NCBI RefSeq assembly: GCF_009882985.1
Contig: NZ_WTUZ01000040.1
Location: 434,001 to 498,000, forward strand
Origin: Paenibacillus silvestris
GTDB taxonomy: Bacteria; Bacillota; Bacilli; Paenibacillales; NBRC-103111
DNA: 64,000 nucleotides
Direction of reading: 5' to 3'
This document shows positions 42,283 through 51,793 of this stretch, piece by piece (positions within the stretch are counted from its first letter, which is position 1; each line of letters opens with the position of its first letter). The notes under the pieces are model-generated. The model worked only from the letters and a program-made list of their open reading frames with translations, was not told the DNA's origin and did no database searches. The position numbers were made by a program, and so were the translations under genes.

Positions 42283-44901
42283 TTAATTGATAATTCTAAA
42301 AGTATGAACTTCGAAAGGTTTCGTTACTAGTTTCAGACGATTATTGCTTACTTGCATCTGATCCTGATCGCGTTCCAGAAGATTCGTTACACGAACTTCT
42401 TTCACCTGGTCCGGAAGAACAATCTCCACTTCTCTTTGAACGCCCGTGCACTCGCGAATACGCAGAATGCAGCCATCCCCATTTTCTGCAACTTTCCAGC
42501 AGCTAACGGCCATTCCATCCAGCCCCGCTGGAAGTATTTCTTGGGTGGTCAAGTGCTCACCTACAAGTGCTGAAGTCGTTATAGTCCCAGTCATCGTTTC
42601 CTGTGCGACTTTCCAAACTTCGCCCTCTCGCCAATCACCGGCATGCGGCACCAGACGATAGCGATAGGTCAGATCGCCGCCGCTCCACTGCGGGAAATTC
42701 GTCCCCCACCAATTGTTGAATAAATTGAAATGCAGCTCAGGCTTCTCCGGCTTATACGCATGCTCGAAATCCCACATCCCATTCGTCCCGATAAAAAAGA
42801 GCGGCGAATCGAGCGGAATAATCGCCATCCCAGCGAATCCGTTGGAAATATCCACAAAATTCTCACAACAGTGAAGTAGTGTGCTGGAAGAACGAATTGT
42901 ATCCGTAAGTGGATTCACGACGGAGCCCAGCTTGTTGATGCTGAACTGCGGGCGCTCCAGCTTCAGAGGGAAGACGATATGTCCCGACTCTGCCAGCGGT
43001 GTTTCCTGTTTCGCATGCAGCTTGTAGGCAACATCCAGATGTGGGGAATTATCGGTAAGCAGGAATGTCCATTCGATAGAACCAGCATTGCCATACTCAG
43101 CAGTTGTTACTGCGTCTGTAGCTGCTATGCATGTTACACCAACTGAGCCGCCTTTTTCCCATATTTGAATATCCGCCGCTTGTGTAGTGAACGTAAGCCT
43201 CTTCTGCTGTTCTGGATAATCGGTTTTACCAAAGTCATGGACACCCCAATCATAAAAGCGATACGCATATTTCTTCAAATAGCGCGTGATCTCTTTGCTG
43301 GAGTAAATATCGTACTTGTACTGACCAAAGCCGGTTTCTGCGCGATCATCAATCCATTCCTTACGCAGCTTCTTATCCCAGAGGCTTTGAATCCAGCCCG
43401 TGCTGCGATCTACTTTTACGATGATATAAGGATTCTCAATAACGGCCTGCGTCTCCGTTAAATAAGCGCGCGCTTGCCCTTTATTTTCAGCTGCAAGAAT
43501 CTGATCGTCTTTCTTCGCATAATACAGCGTCTTATAGCCAAGTGCAGGTAAACCTTTAATCTGAGCTTCCGCTCCACCTTCGGATCGTTGCAAAGCAATG
43601 ATTTCACCTGTTTCTGAATCGATCAGCACTTCATCGTCAGCTGGCAGATCGCTCTCTTGAATCCATGTTGTGGCCGTGCGGCTCCAACCCAAATTAGCAT
43701 GAACTCGCAGCACTTTAGTTGCTTGATTGCCCACCGACTGCTGGTTTGTCAACACAGCTTTGGCCTCTTGTAGGGAGCTCTCTGCTTTATTCAAGTAGTC
43801 AACCTGTTCAGCCCAGGATTGTTCCATCCGTTGATAGCGTTCACTCTGCTTTAACTGCAGGAATGACTTCTTATCATAAGCGACTCTGGGAAAAAGGAAG
43901 GTCTTGCAGTCCATCCCCCAAGTATGCTCGCCAAACAGCAGCGTGTGCTCGTAGCTTTTGTCGATGAAGGCTTTTACTACCTGCTCAAACGCTTGCTTTG
44001 CCTCCGTAAAGTGATTCACAGCTGCCGCACTTTCCACTGCTGTGACTTGGCTTCTTAGCGCTCTTACCCTTGCCACCTCTCGCGGCGCAGTCCCAACCCC
44101 ATGAATCCAAGAATCGGCCATATCGCCGCGAATAACCGGCAATTCTGGATTTCGCGCTAAGAAATCCGCTGCGAAATCGCCTAAGCTGCCGATATGCAGC
44201 TCAGCCGTTGAACCGCTTTCACGAATGGAGGCTTTCATTTCTTCGATGATACTGGCGTCATGCGGCCCATGGTTATCGCTGGTCTGAATCATCGCGAGCC
44301 ACACAGGGTGCGTCCACTCTTCCGGCGGCAAAATCCCAGTCCCATAGGACCCTTTGGAATAAAACGTCAACAAACGTTCGCCATCGGGGCCTTCCCAGTA
44401 AAAGACCGGCGGAACGTCAGGCGGTGTTGTAGCTGGGTTGCAGCCCAGATGCAGAAACTCCACGCCCGCTTTTTTAAGGAGTGACGGTACGATCCATGTA
44501 TGACCTGGAACATCTGTCATTTTGGCATCCTTCGGATCGTATCCGTAGAGGTTCGTAAGCCCTTCAGAGACATACATTCCCCGAATCCATTCTTCTAAGC
44601 CGCAAAATTCCGTATGTGTTGTATAGGGAAGCTTATGCCAAATCAGCTGTCGATTCTCCAGATAGGCTAAGGCCTTCTGCTTTTCTTCCTCATCACTGCC
44701 CTTCAAGGATTGAAGCAGCGGCCAGGCTGACATGGTCCAAACGTATTTTTCATGCTCATCATTCGTATGTGTTTGATCACAAATTTCAATAACATCTTTC
44801 AGCATCTCGGTACGATAACGCCCAACAACGTCTGACACTAACCCCGTAAAGCCAATATCAAAATGCGTTTTAAAGACGACATAAATCTTCTCTAGTGTCA
44901 T
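42283..44901 (-). CDS. GH38-like / DUF5054 alpha-mannosidase-like glycosidase
   Basis: 872 residues. The N-terminal catalytic domain begins with FKTHFDIGFTGLVSDVVGRY, the HxD zinc motif of GH38, and MTDVPGHTWIVPSLLKKAGV fits the nucleophile region (Asp of D-x-P-G-H). A central three-helix region and a large C-terminal beta domain follow (TGWIQSLWDKKLRKEW; FHLFNNWWGTNFPQWSGGD-like segment). No signal peptide, so it works on imported oligosaccharides. The DUF5054 group is distant from characterised mannosidases, so linkage and sugar are open. Confidence 0.8.
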   Translation of the reverse strand: MTLEKIYVVFKTHFDIGFTGLVSDVVGRYRTEMLKDVIEICDQTHTNDEHEKYVWTMSAWPLLQSLKGSDEEEKQKALAYLENRQLIWHKLPYTTHTEFCGLEEWIRGMYVSEGLTNLYGYDPKDAKMTDVPGHTWIVPSLLKKAGVEFLHLGCNPATTPPDVPPVFYWEGPDGERLLTFYSKGSYGTGILPPEEWTHPVWLAMIQTSDNHGPHDASIIEEMKASIRESGSTAELHIGSLGDFAADFLARNPELPVIRGDMADSWIHGVGTAPREVARVRALRSQVTAVESAAAVNHFTEAKQAFEQVVKAFIDKSYEHTLLFGEHTWGMDCKTFLFPRVAYDKKSFLQLKQSERYQRMEQSWAEQVDYLNKAESSLQEAKAVLTNQQSVGNQATKVLRVHANLGWSRTATTWIQESDLPADDEVLIDSETGEIIALQRSEGGAEAQIKGLPALGYKTLYYAKKDDQILAAENKGQARAYLTETQAVIENPYIIVKVDRSTGWIQSLWDKKLRKEWIDDRAETGFGQYKYDIYSSKEITRYLKKYAYRFYDWGVHDFGKTDYPEQQKRLTFTTQAADIQIWEKGGSVGVTCIAATDAVTTAEYGNAGSIEWTFLLTDNSPHLDVAYKLHAKQETPLAESGHIVFPLKLERPQFSINKLGSVVNPLTDTIRSSSTLLHCCENFVDISNGFAGMAIIPLDSPLFFIGTNGMWDFEHAYKPEKPELHFNLFNNWWGTNFPQWSGGDLTYRYRLVPHAGDWREGEVWKVAQETMTGTITTSALVGEHLTTQEILPAGLDGMAVSCWKVAENGDGCILRIRECTGVQREVEIVLPDQVKEVRVTNLLERDQDQMQVSNNRLKLVTKPFEVHTFRIIN

Positions 44902-44939
44902 TTCTCTTTCTCCTTCTGCTTACAATCTAGTTGTTCTTC

Positions 44940-45731
44940 TTAGAGGTTAATTTGAGCAATGACTGGATAATGATCGGACGGATACCCTCCGCCAATTTCT
45001 CTTCGATCTACAAGAGCTAGCACCACTTCCACATCTGGCGATACAAAAATGTAATCGATAGGCTCCCCCGCTTCGCCGCCTTGAAAGTCATGGGCCGTCC
45101 AGCCGATTGGATCAGGGAGCTGCGTGTAGGCATCTTTTAGCCAAGATTGCTCGCCTTCCAGGTCAATTTCTCCACGTAGGAAACGAATCGGTAAATCAGT
45201 TGGATGACTATTGAAATCTCCCATTAAGATTACAGGAAGAGCATGTTCCTTGTGATGAGCCGTGATATATTCCCAGATTACTTTGGTGCCGAGGTCTCTG
45301 GCCTGTTGGCTTTGATGATCAAGATGCGTATTATATACAATAAAGCGCTCCCCAGTTCCCTTATGTTCAAAAATAGCCCATGTACAGACGCGAGGAAAGC
45401 TGCTGTTCCACGAAATTGAAGCGGTCACTTCCGGCGTTTCGGACAGCCAAAACTGCCCATGCTGCTGAAGCTCCAGCTCCTTTTTCTTATAGAAAATAGC
45501 ACAATGTTCATTCTCATGGGCGCCAAAGCGTCCTTCGCCAATCCATGTATATTCGGCTAATTTCGGTTGCAAATGATTCAGCATCTCATAATAGCCTTCC
45601 TGCGTTCCGACAACGAGTGGTGCATGAGCATGAATCATTTCGGCAACTCGGTCTATGCGATTCGGCCAAGCGTTAAGGCCATCTCCTGGATTGTTATATC
45701 GTAAGTTAAAAGTCATTACGGTACATTTCAT
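44940..45731 (-). CDS. Endonuclease/exonuclease/phosphatase (EEP) family hydrolase
   Basis: 263 residues. EEP motifs all seen: VMTFNLRYNN (Asn), VVGTQEG (Glu, metal), FIVYNTHLDH (His), ILMGDFNSHP (Asp, Asn), GGYPSDHYPV (catalytic Asp-His). No signal peptide and no sphingomyelinase-specific extension. In this cluster a phosphodiesterase on a sugar- or lipid-headgroup is more likely than a nuclease, but that is inference. 6-bp gap to the PHP gene upstream, 38 bp to the mannosidase-like gene downstream. Confidence 0.85.
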   Translation of the reverse strand: MKCTVMTFNLRYNNPGDGLNAWPNRIDRVAEMIHAHAPLVVGTQEGYYEMLNHLQPKLAEYTWIGEGRFGAHENEHCAIFYKKKELELQQHGQFWLSETPEVTASISWNSSFPRVCTWAIFEHKGTGERFIVYNTHLDHQSQQARDLGTKVIWEYITAHHKEHALPVILMGDFNSHPTDLPIRFLRGEIDLEGEQSWLKDAYTQLPDPIGWTAHDFQGGEAGEPIDYIFVSPDVEVVLALVDRREIGGGYPSDHYPVIAQINL

Positions 45732-45737
45732 CTGCGC

Positions 45738-47018
45738 TCACCTCTGAAAATAGATTGGGTTCGTTAACATTGCCATTAAAGTCATATCAACTTCCTCGAA
45801 ATGACGCCACACTTCAACGCGATAAAACGCTCTACCCTTTTGCTCAACTTCCAATTCCCATGCTCCCGTCGATGAGCAAACGTCCGTTAACTCTACGCCG
45901 TGCTCACTAATGAGCTTAATTTGATCACCTTCACGGATGTGTTCAATTGTGACTACTACGTTATCAGCCACGTCATTTGACACCGTATCTCCCGTCATAT
46001 AGGCGCCACAAGTTAGTTGTCCGAAGGGGCCTTCAGGCGAGTAACTAATGGCAACATGCCCTTTATCAATCCCTTGAAGAATGCCATTTACCGTCTTAGT
46101 TTCGGCATAAACCCACGTACACGGCATCGCGTGTTTCACATAACGTTCAGGGCGGTGCACATCGCTGCCGCCAGTTGCGACAAGCTTTCTGCCTGAGGCG
46201 AGCTGCTCCTGCCACCATGCCAGCGCTCGCTCATTGCGAGCGGTCCAAGGACCATTCCAGACTTCCCACCAGTCGTGATCCGTATTGAAATCCCACTCCC
46301 ACGGGCAATAATCGCAATGGGGGTGGTTAAGTACGATTTTCGCCCCGCGCTCACGAGCCGTTGCGATTCGAAGGTTGACATCCTCTTGATTTCTCACCCG
46401 AAAATCATCAATCGGCTCTAAAACTCCCAGAAAATTGCTATGTCCAAAATTGGTCGTAAACTCCATGCCTGGAATCATGACGACTGGCGTATTCCGGGGA
46501 TACGAATAATTTTGGCTAACGGCATTATGATCCGTCATCGCAATGAAATCACAGCCTAACTGCTCCATGATCGCCGCATTTTCCTCTAGTGTATAAGAGC
46601 CATCGCTATTTACACTGTGCGTGTGCAGATCCCCTTTGAGCCAGCGCGCTGTATGAAAATAGAACGTGATGGTGATCGTAACTTCACAGCCTTCTGCAGG
46701 AACCTTATAGGCGTTATGAAGCACGGCCCAATCGCCAGCTTGAAGTTCGCCAGGCAAATAACCAGGAGTCGCCTTCTCCAGTCCAATCACGAATTCGGAA
46801 CGTGCGCCTCCGCTCCAGCCCCGCACTTTATGGCTGTCTCTGATGCCAAGATCTATGACAGGCTTCGCTTCACCATGGGACTGAACACTAAACTGCACAT
46901 GAACCTCTTCTACCTGTTCAGGCATTTCGAATGGAACTTCCACATACGTACTTTGCTCAAAATGATGAATTTCTCTGCGGTAAGTCGTGACTTGTTGTCT
47001 TCGATTCGTTTGTGGCAT
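45738..47018 (-). CDS. CehA/McbA-type PHP metallohydrolase fused to N-terminal beta-sandwich
   Basis: 426 residues. Residues about 1-145 form a beta domain (QVEEVHVQFSVQSHGEAKPV; ATPGYLPGELQAGD); then the PHP domain with LKGDLHTHSVNSDGSY, IAMTDHNAVSQNY, IVLNHPHCDYCPWEW and ATGGSDVHRPERY. Most likely start is ATG 47018; a GTG at 47030 is too close to the AAGGAG site. Sits between the permease and EEP genes; a cytoplasmic phosphoesterase for the imported substrate. Confidence 0.87.
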   Translation of the reverse strand: MPQTNRRQQVTTYRREIHHFEQSTYVEVPFEMPEQVEEVHVQFSVQSHGEAKPVIDLGIRDSHKVRGWSGGARSEFVIGLEKATPGYLPGELQAGDWAVLHNAYKVPAEGCEVTITITFYFHTARWLKGDLHTHSVNSDGSYTLEENAAIMEQLGCDFIAMTDHNAVSQNYSYPRNTPVVMIPGMEFTTNFGHSNFLGVLEPIDDFRVRNQEDVNLRIATARERGAKIVLNHPHCDYCPWEWDFNTDHDWWEVWNGPWTARNERALAWWQEQLASGRKLVATGGSDVHRPERYVKHAMPCTWVYAETKTVNGILQGIDKGHVAISYSPEGPFGQLTCGAYMTGDTVSNDVADNVVVTIEHIREGDQIKLISEHGVELTDVCSSTGAWELEVEQKGRAFYRVEVWRHFEEVDMTLMAMLTNPIYFQR

Positions 47019-47046
47019 GACGATCCCCACGCTCCTTTTTCATAAA

Positions 47047-47916
47047 TTACTCTTTGTTCGCTCCAACCAAAATGCCTTTGACGAAATATTTCTGCACATA
47101 AGGATAAATAATGACGAGAGGGAGCAGTGCGATCACAATCCCCGCCATCCTCACATTCGTAGTGACAATAAAATTGCTGGACGTGGAATCGGTATCTACG
47201 ATTAAGGATTTCAAAGCGATTTGCAGGGTATATTTCGCATGATCGCTAATGAATAATAGCGCTGGTGTAAACTGGTTCCAACGGCTGACGAATTCGAAAA
47301 GCGTCACCGTAGCAAGTCCTGCAGCAGCTAGTGGGATGTACATGGTAATGAAAATACGGAATGCTCCTGCTCCATCCATCGTCGCCGACTCCGACATTTC
47401 GACAGGGACAGATAGAAAGAAATTACGCATAAGTAAAATGCTGAAGCCAGAAACTAAGCCCGACATAATTAATGCCGTTAAAGAATTTAACAAGCCAAGC
47501 TCTTTGTTCACCACATAAACAGGGATCATAATAGCTTCGCCTGGAATCGTCATTGTAAGGAGAATAGCAGAAACCATTAATTTTTTCCCAGGCAACCCTT
47601 TTTGGATCAATACATATCCAGCCATCGAGCATAGCAGCACGTGACAAACTGTCCCAATAAGCGTGACAATCACATTATTCAAGAACGGCGTATACAGTTG
47701 CATGCGATTCCAAACCGTCGTAAAACCTTGAACACTGAATTCTTTTGGATATAAAATAATGCCTGGCTGCATGGAGGCGAAATTGGATGAGAAGGCCAGC
47801 GCAAATGTATTCAATAACGGAATGAGCATGGTAGCCAGTAGAATGAACAAAAATAATAGATTAACCCCATCGAATAACCGGCTTCCCCAGCTCGTAGGCA
47901 GTTTGTTTGTTTTCAT
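47047..47916 (-). CDS. ABC transporter permease, LplC/YtcP type
   Basis: 289 residues with six spans. N-terminal LFDGVNLLFLFILLATMLIP and the EAA-like loop ESATMDGAGAFRIFITMYIP identify the LplC-type (carbohydrate uptake CUT1) permease, ending LVGANKE. The start overlaps no coding; the upstream permease gene ends at 47927. Confidence 0.9.
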   Translation of the reverse strand: MKTNKLPTSWGSRLFDGVNLLFLFILLATMLIPLLNTFALAFSSNFASMQPGIILYPKEFSVQGFTTVWNRMQLYTPFLNNVIVTLIGTVCHVLLCSMAGYVLIQKGLPGKKLMVSAILLTMTIPGEAIMIPVYVVNKELGLLNSLTALIMSGLVSGFSILLMRNFFLSVPVEMSESATMDGAGAFRIFITMYIPLAAAGLATVTLFEFVSRWNQFTPALLFISDHAKYTLQIALKSLIVDTDSTSSNFIVTTNVRMAGIVIALLPLVIIYPYVQKYFVKGILVGANKE

Positions 47917-47926
47917 AGAGATCCCT

Positions 47927-48802
47927 TCACCCCTCGTCATAGCGAATGATCGCTCTGGTCACTAGCGTAATGAGCAATGTCGCGAAAATCACTAAAAATC
48001 CTGCTGATGTTGCTAAACCAACTTTGAATTCCAGAATCCCTTTTTGGTACGTGTACATCATGATGACATCGACTTTCTTGGCAATGGCACCGTTGCGCAT
48101 CACGATGATCTGATCAAAAATCCGCAGAATGCTAAGCACATTCAGCATAATGACCACTTTCATCGTTGACACCAGCGATGGCAATGTTACATAACGAACC
48201 AGCTGCCAGCGGTTCGCTCCGTCCATTCGGGCAGCCTCATATAGTGCTGGATTGATCGCTACGATCGTCGCTAGATACAGGATGCAGATAAAGCCCATCT
48301 CTTTCCACACCGAAGTTAGCACCATGACCCAGCGGGCTGAATCCGCACTGGACATAAAAGCAATCGGTTTCTCCGCGCCCACCAGCTTGATAATGCCATT
48401 TACAATACCAGTGTCCGGAGAAAGCATAAGAATCCACATGCCGCCTACAACAACCCATGAGAACAAATGGGGGATGTAAACAATCATCTGAACTACTTTT
48501 TTAAACCAGGCTTGAAGGATCTCATTCAGCGACAACGCAAGCAAGATTGGCATAATGAAGCCGATCACCAGCATACCTCCGCCAAGCAGCAGGGTATTTT
48601 GCAGCATTTCCCAGAAAGCATGATCCTTAAGCACCGTTATGTAGTTATCAAATCCGATAAACGGCCGATTCCCAATCAATCGGAACTCTTGGAAGGAAAT
48701 GATAAAGCCACGAACGAGGGGATAATAAGAGAACACAAGAAAATAAGCCATAATTGGAAGCATCATCACGTACAGGGCTTTGAATTTCCAGATCACTTTC
48801 AA
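47927..48802 (-). CDS. ABC transporter permease, LplB/YtcP-partner type
   Basis: 291 residues with six spans, beginning KALYVMMLPIMAYFLVFSYY and containing EAARMDGANRWQLVRYVTLP as EAA loop. Pairs with the LplC-type permease. As in most Paenibacillus loci, no ATPase gene is nearby. Confidence 0.9.
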   Translation of the reverse strand: MKVIWKFKALYVMMLPIMAYFLVFSYYPLVRGFIISFQEFRLIGNRPFIGFDNYITVLKDHAFWEMLQNTLLLGGGMLVIGFIMPILLALSLNEILQAWFKKVVQMIVYIPHLFSWVVVGGMWILMLSPDTGIVNGIIKLVGAEKPIAFMSSADSARWVMVLTSVWKEMGFICILYLATIVAINPALYEAARMDGANRWQLVRYVTLPSLVSTMKVVIMLNVLSILRIFDQIIVMRNGAIAKKVDVIMMYTYQKGILEFKVGLATSAGFLVIFATLLITLVTRAIIRYDEG

Positions 48803-48869
48803 ACGATGTCACCACCTTGCCGTTAATTGTAAGGGGGAGTATGTCATGCACACTCCCCTGCCCTATGAA

Positions 48870-50303
48870 CTAGTCGATCAATTTCGCTGCTTTTAATTGT
48901 TCACGCATTTTCTTCACCGCATCGGCTGCCGGCATTTCGCCAAGAATAGCTTTGAAGGAGTATTCATTAATAATTTTCTCTGCATCTGCCCATTTCGGTG
49001 GCGTCAGCTCAAGTGTTGCATTTTTGATAACAAGATCTTGAGCTTCTTTCACACCAGGAAGTAAACCGAATGGATTCGGGAACTTTTTGTTATACCAGAA
49101 AGGTACGCCGTGATCCATGGCATGATCTTTCCCTGCTTGCGTAAGTTCGTATTTGCCGCCATTTTCTGTGTAATCCGTATCTTTGATTCCCATGCTGCCT
49201 AGAACAATGCCTTCTTTGGAGTGCCACCACTCAATGAATTCGAAGGCTGTTTTTGGATTTTGTGCATTAACTGGGATTACCCAAACATCCGGATCTCCAC
49301 GACGCAGCATATATTTCCCGTCAGCTCCGGCTACCCCTGGAAGGCCCTTAGCTTCAAAAGCTGTATTCGCATCAGCGATTTTTCTTGTGTTGTTCAGCAT
49401 GCCTACCCACGCATCCCAGTAAGTAATCATACCTACACGGTCAGCAAGGAATAGATTCCGCATTTTGCCTGTATCGTTTGTAGCAAAGTTAGGGTCGAGA
49501 ATGCCCTCTTTATATAATTTGTTTAACCACTCATAGACAGGAATGGCCGCATCTGTTGAGTAAGGAACATCCAGCTTTCCGTCCTTCTCCACATAACGTT
49601 GTTTCAAGCCGGCTCCGCTGAAGAAACCTTGCAATTCATACATGCCAGCGGTGCTTAAGCCATATGTATCTTTTTTCCCGTTGCCATCTGGATCTTGCTC
49701 CGTGAATGCTTTCATGACCTTGTAGTAGTCATCAAACGTTTTTGGCTCAGGCAGATTAAGCTTTTTGAGCCAGTCAGCGCGTACAATCGGCATCGTTCCG
49801 CCTTGGAACTTACTGAAAACGCCGAAGATTTTGCCGTCTTTCGTTTTGACTTGATCCCACTCCGCCGTAGGTATAACTTCAGGATCTTGAAGCGTTTTGG
49901 ACCCTTTCACTTGATCCGTCAACGGCATTAGAATGCCTTGATCCGTCAGCGTGTTCATCAACTCTTTGCTCACTTGAAGCAGGTCATATTTCTCGCCTGA
50001 GGAAACCGCCGCCATCAGCTTCTGATTGTAATCGGAAGCAGGCTTTTCCAATTTTGCTTTGATGCCTGTCACGCGTTCGATTTCCTTTTCAAACAGGACG
50101 TTCTCTTCCGGTGTTTTACCACCAATGACGGCGGACATCATCCGCAAAGAGCGCTCTTCCTTCTTACCTTCCGTCTTCGGCTGATCGGATGCTTTGGGAG
50201 CATCAGTACCTGTACTGCTGTTAGACGTACAACCTGCTGCTAAACTCCCGACGAGCAGTGCCGCTACCATCGAACTAAGGACTTTCGCTTTCTTGGCTTT
50301 CAT
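48870..50303 (-). CDS. LplA-type extracellular solute-binding lipoprotein
   Basis: 477 residues. The lipoprotein signal is VAALLVGSLAAGC with Cys25. The body fits the LplA/YtcQ group (SDYNQKLMAAVSSGEKYDLL; DGNGKKDTYGLSTAGMYEL; MITYWDAWVGML). First gene of the cluster operon; binds the substrate at the cell surface for the two downstream permeases. Confidence 0.92.
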   Translation of the reverse strand: MKAKKAKVLSSMVAALLVGSLAAGCTSNSSTGTDAPKASDQPKTEGKKEERSLRMMSAVIGGKTPEENVLFEKEIERVTGIKAKLEKPASDYNQKLMAAVSSGEKYDLLQVSKELMNTLTDQGILMPLTDQVKGSKTLQDPEVIPTAEWDQVKTKDGKIFGVFSKFQGGTMPIVRADWLKKLNLPEPKTFDDYYKVMKAFTEQDPDGNGKKDTYGLSTAGMYELQGFFSGAGLKQRYVEKDGKLDVPYSTDAAIPVYEWLNKLYKEGILDPNFATNDTGKMRNLFLADRVGMITYWDAWVGMLNNTRKIADANTAFEAKGLPGVAGADGKYMLRRGDPDVWVIPVNAQNPKTAFEFIEWWHSKEGIVLGSMGIKDTDYTENGGKYELTQAGKDHAMDHGVPFWYNKKFPNPFGLLPGVKEAQDLVIKNATLELTPPKWADAEKIINEYSFKAILGEMPAADAVKKMREQLKAAKLID

Positions 50304-50349
50304 ATTACCCCTCCGTTATATGCGTTGTTATGGGACTAGCCTTTACAAA

Positions 50350-50379
50350 ATATTAATAAAGCGCTTTCACGATAGACAA
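50350..50379 (-). promoter_or_regulatory. Promoter of the LplABC operon with cre-like palindrome in the spacer
   Basis: Minus strand TTGTCT (50374-50379), 18 bp, TAATAT (50350-50355). The spacer carries TGAAAGCGCTTTAT (50356-50369), close to the CcpA cre consensus and centred on the palindrome AAAGCGCTTT, so catabolite repression and/or LacI control is likely. Confidence 0.6.
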
Positions 50380-50401
50380 TGAACCTTTATTCCATGAATC
50401 C

Positions 50402-51412
50402 TTATAGACTTCGAGTAGATTCACGTACAATGAGTTGTGCGTCGATGATGAGCTGTTCCACTGTTGAAGGATCTTTCATCTTTTGAATTAAAATACGTCC
50501 TGCTTCTGCTCCTAGCGTTTCTGCTGAAAGCTCAACAGAGGTCAATTTCGGCGTCATCTCTTCAGCCAGCCTCACGTTGTTGCTTAATGCCACAATCGAA
50601 AGATCTTTTGGAACATCTACACCGAGCTCACGGGTGGCCCGCAGAATCCCAAGTGCTACTCTGTCTGTGTCCGACACAACCGCAGTGAATGGTACCTTTT
50701 GGTGCATTTCCATCATCGACATGTAGCCGTAATCCATCGGTGTTGCATGCAGCTTTCGAACAAAGTTCATGACCTGGACGTTATCAAAAGGAACTCCCTG
50801 CTCTTCATAAGCCTTCTTCATCCCACTTAAGCGGTCGTCTGAAACCGTCATATTAGCTGATGAATTCAGGAATAACATAGAGCGGTGGCCTTGCGTCAAT
50901 AAGTATCTGCCCACCTCGTAAGCGAGCTTCTCATTGTCATTATCTACATAGCTGATTGAACTATCCAAAGGATCAGGTCTGCCTACCAGCACGATAGGAA
51001 TTCTCATTTGTTCAAATCGCTCGATACGTTGATCATGCTTACGCGGATTCAACATAATGACACCATCGACAGGATCGCTTGAAAATTGGGTAAGATCCTC
51101 ATGCTCTGGAAGTGTATCCAGCAATATGCGATACCCATGCTTCGTACATTCCTTAATGACTCCATTCAGCATTTGAATTTCAAATTGCGTCGTCGAACCT
51201 TCTTTGGAAATTGGCATCTTGAGTCCAACAATCATCGTCTTCTTAATGGCCAAGCTTCTGGCAATATGATTCGGGAAATATCCCAATTCCTTGGCTACCG
51301 AAAGTACTCGATCCGTTACCGGTTGAGAAATCGGTCTTTTTTTGCTGAATACGCTCGAAACTGTTCCCTTGGAAACACCAGCTAGCTTGGCAACATCATC
51401 AATGGTAGCCAT
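50402..51412 (-). CDS. LacI-family transcriptional regulator
   Basis: 336 residues. HTH MATIDDVAKLAGVSKGTVSS at the start, then IVGLKMPISKEGSTTQFEIQ and AVVSDTDRVALGILRATREL in the effector domain. AGGAGGT lies 6 bases before ATG 51412. Directly upstream of the LplABC operon in the same direction, so it is the probable regulator of the cluster. A tandem pair of CG-centred operators lies in its own promoter. Confidence 0.93.
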   Translation of the reverse strand: MATIDDVAKLAGVSKGTVSSVFSKKRPISQPVTDRVLSVAKELGYFPNHIARSLAIKKTMIVGLKMPISKEGSTTQFEIQMLNGVIKECTKHGYRILLDTLPEHEDLTQFSSDPVDGVIMLNPRKHDQRIERFEQMRIPIVLVGRPDPLDSSISYVDNDNEKLAYEVGRYLLTQGHRSMLFLNSSANMTVSDDRLSGMKKAYEEQGVPFDNVQVMNFVRKLHATPMDYGYMSMMEMHQKVPFTAVVSDTDRVALGILRATRELGVDVPKDLSIVALSNNVRLAEEMTPKLTSVELSAETLGAEAGRILIQKMKDPSTVEQLIIDAQLIVRESTRSL

Positions 51413-51460
51413 CCTTCCACCTCCTTTTATGCAGCTAAAATGGCATCCACTTTGCAATCA

Positions 51461-51488
51461 TTAAAGCGGTTTAATTAAACCGGTTTAA
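51461..51488. promoter_or_regulatory. Tandem LacI-type operators
   Basis: TTAAAGCGGTTTAA (51461-51474) abuts TTAAACCGGTTTAA (51475-51488). The second is a perfect palindrome with CG centre, the first differs by one base. They lie 49-76 bp before the lacI start: likely autoregulation. Confidence 0.65.
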
Positions 51489-51617
51489 CGCCCTTCATAA
51501 CCCCTATTATAGATGAAAATAATCAAATTACAACCCATTTTTTATTAATAATTCGTAAAATCAAGGAAAGCGGTTAACCTCATGGTATATAAGGAGTTTA
51601 CACCAAATTAATAAATT

Positions 51618-51632
51618 ATGAAACCGCTTACT
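51618..51632. promoter_or_regulatory. CcpA cre site
   Basis: ATGAAACCGCTTACT matches the cre consensus WTGNAANCGNWNNCW at every fixed position. It lies in the 380-bp divergent region between the lacI gene and the DUF2334 gene. A second half-like site, AAAGCGGTTAAC, is at about 51568. The rest of 51413-51793 shows nothing else I can support. Confidence 0.55.
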
Positions 51633-51793
51633 TTAACCTTCTTTCCTTCAATGTAAAATTTCTTCTTTTTTGGACATAGTTCGACACAAACCAACATATA
51701 TTGCACCCCCTAATTCATCGAAATGAAACAGAAGTCTTACACATACAATGGTATTGGAAGTATCCAACTTAATCGTTGTGGAGGGATTACACC

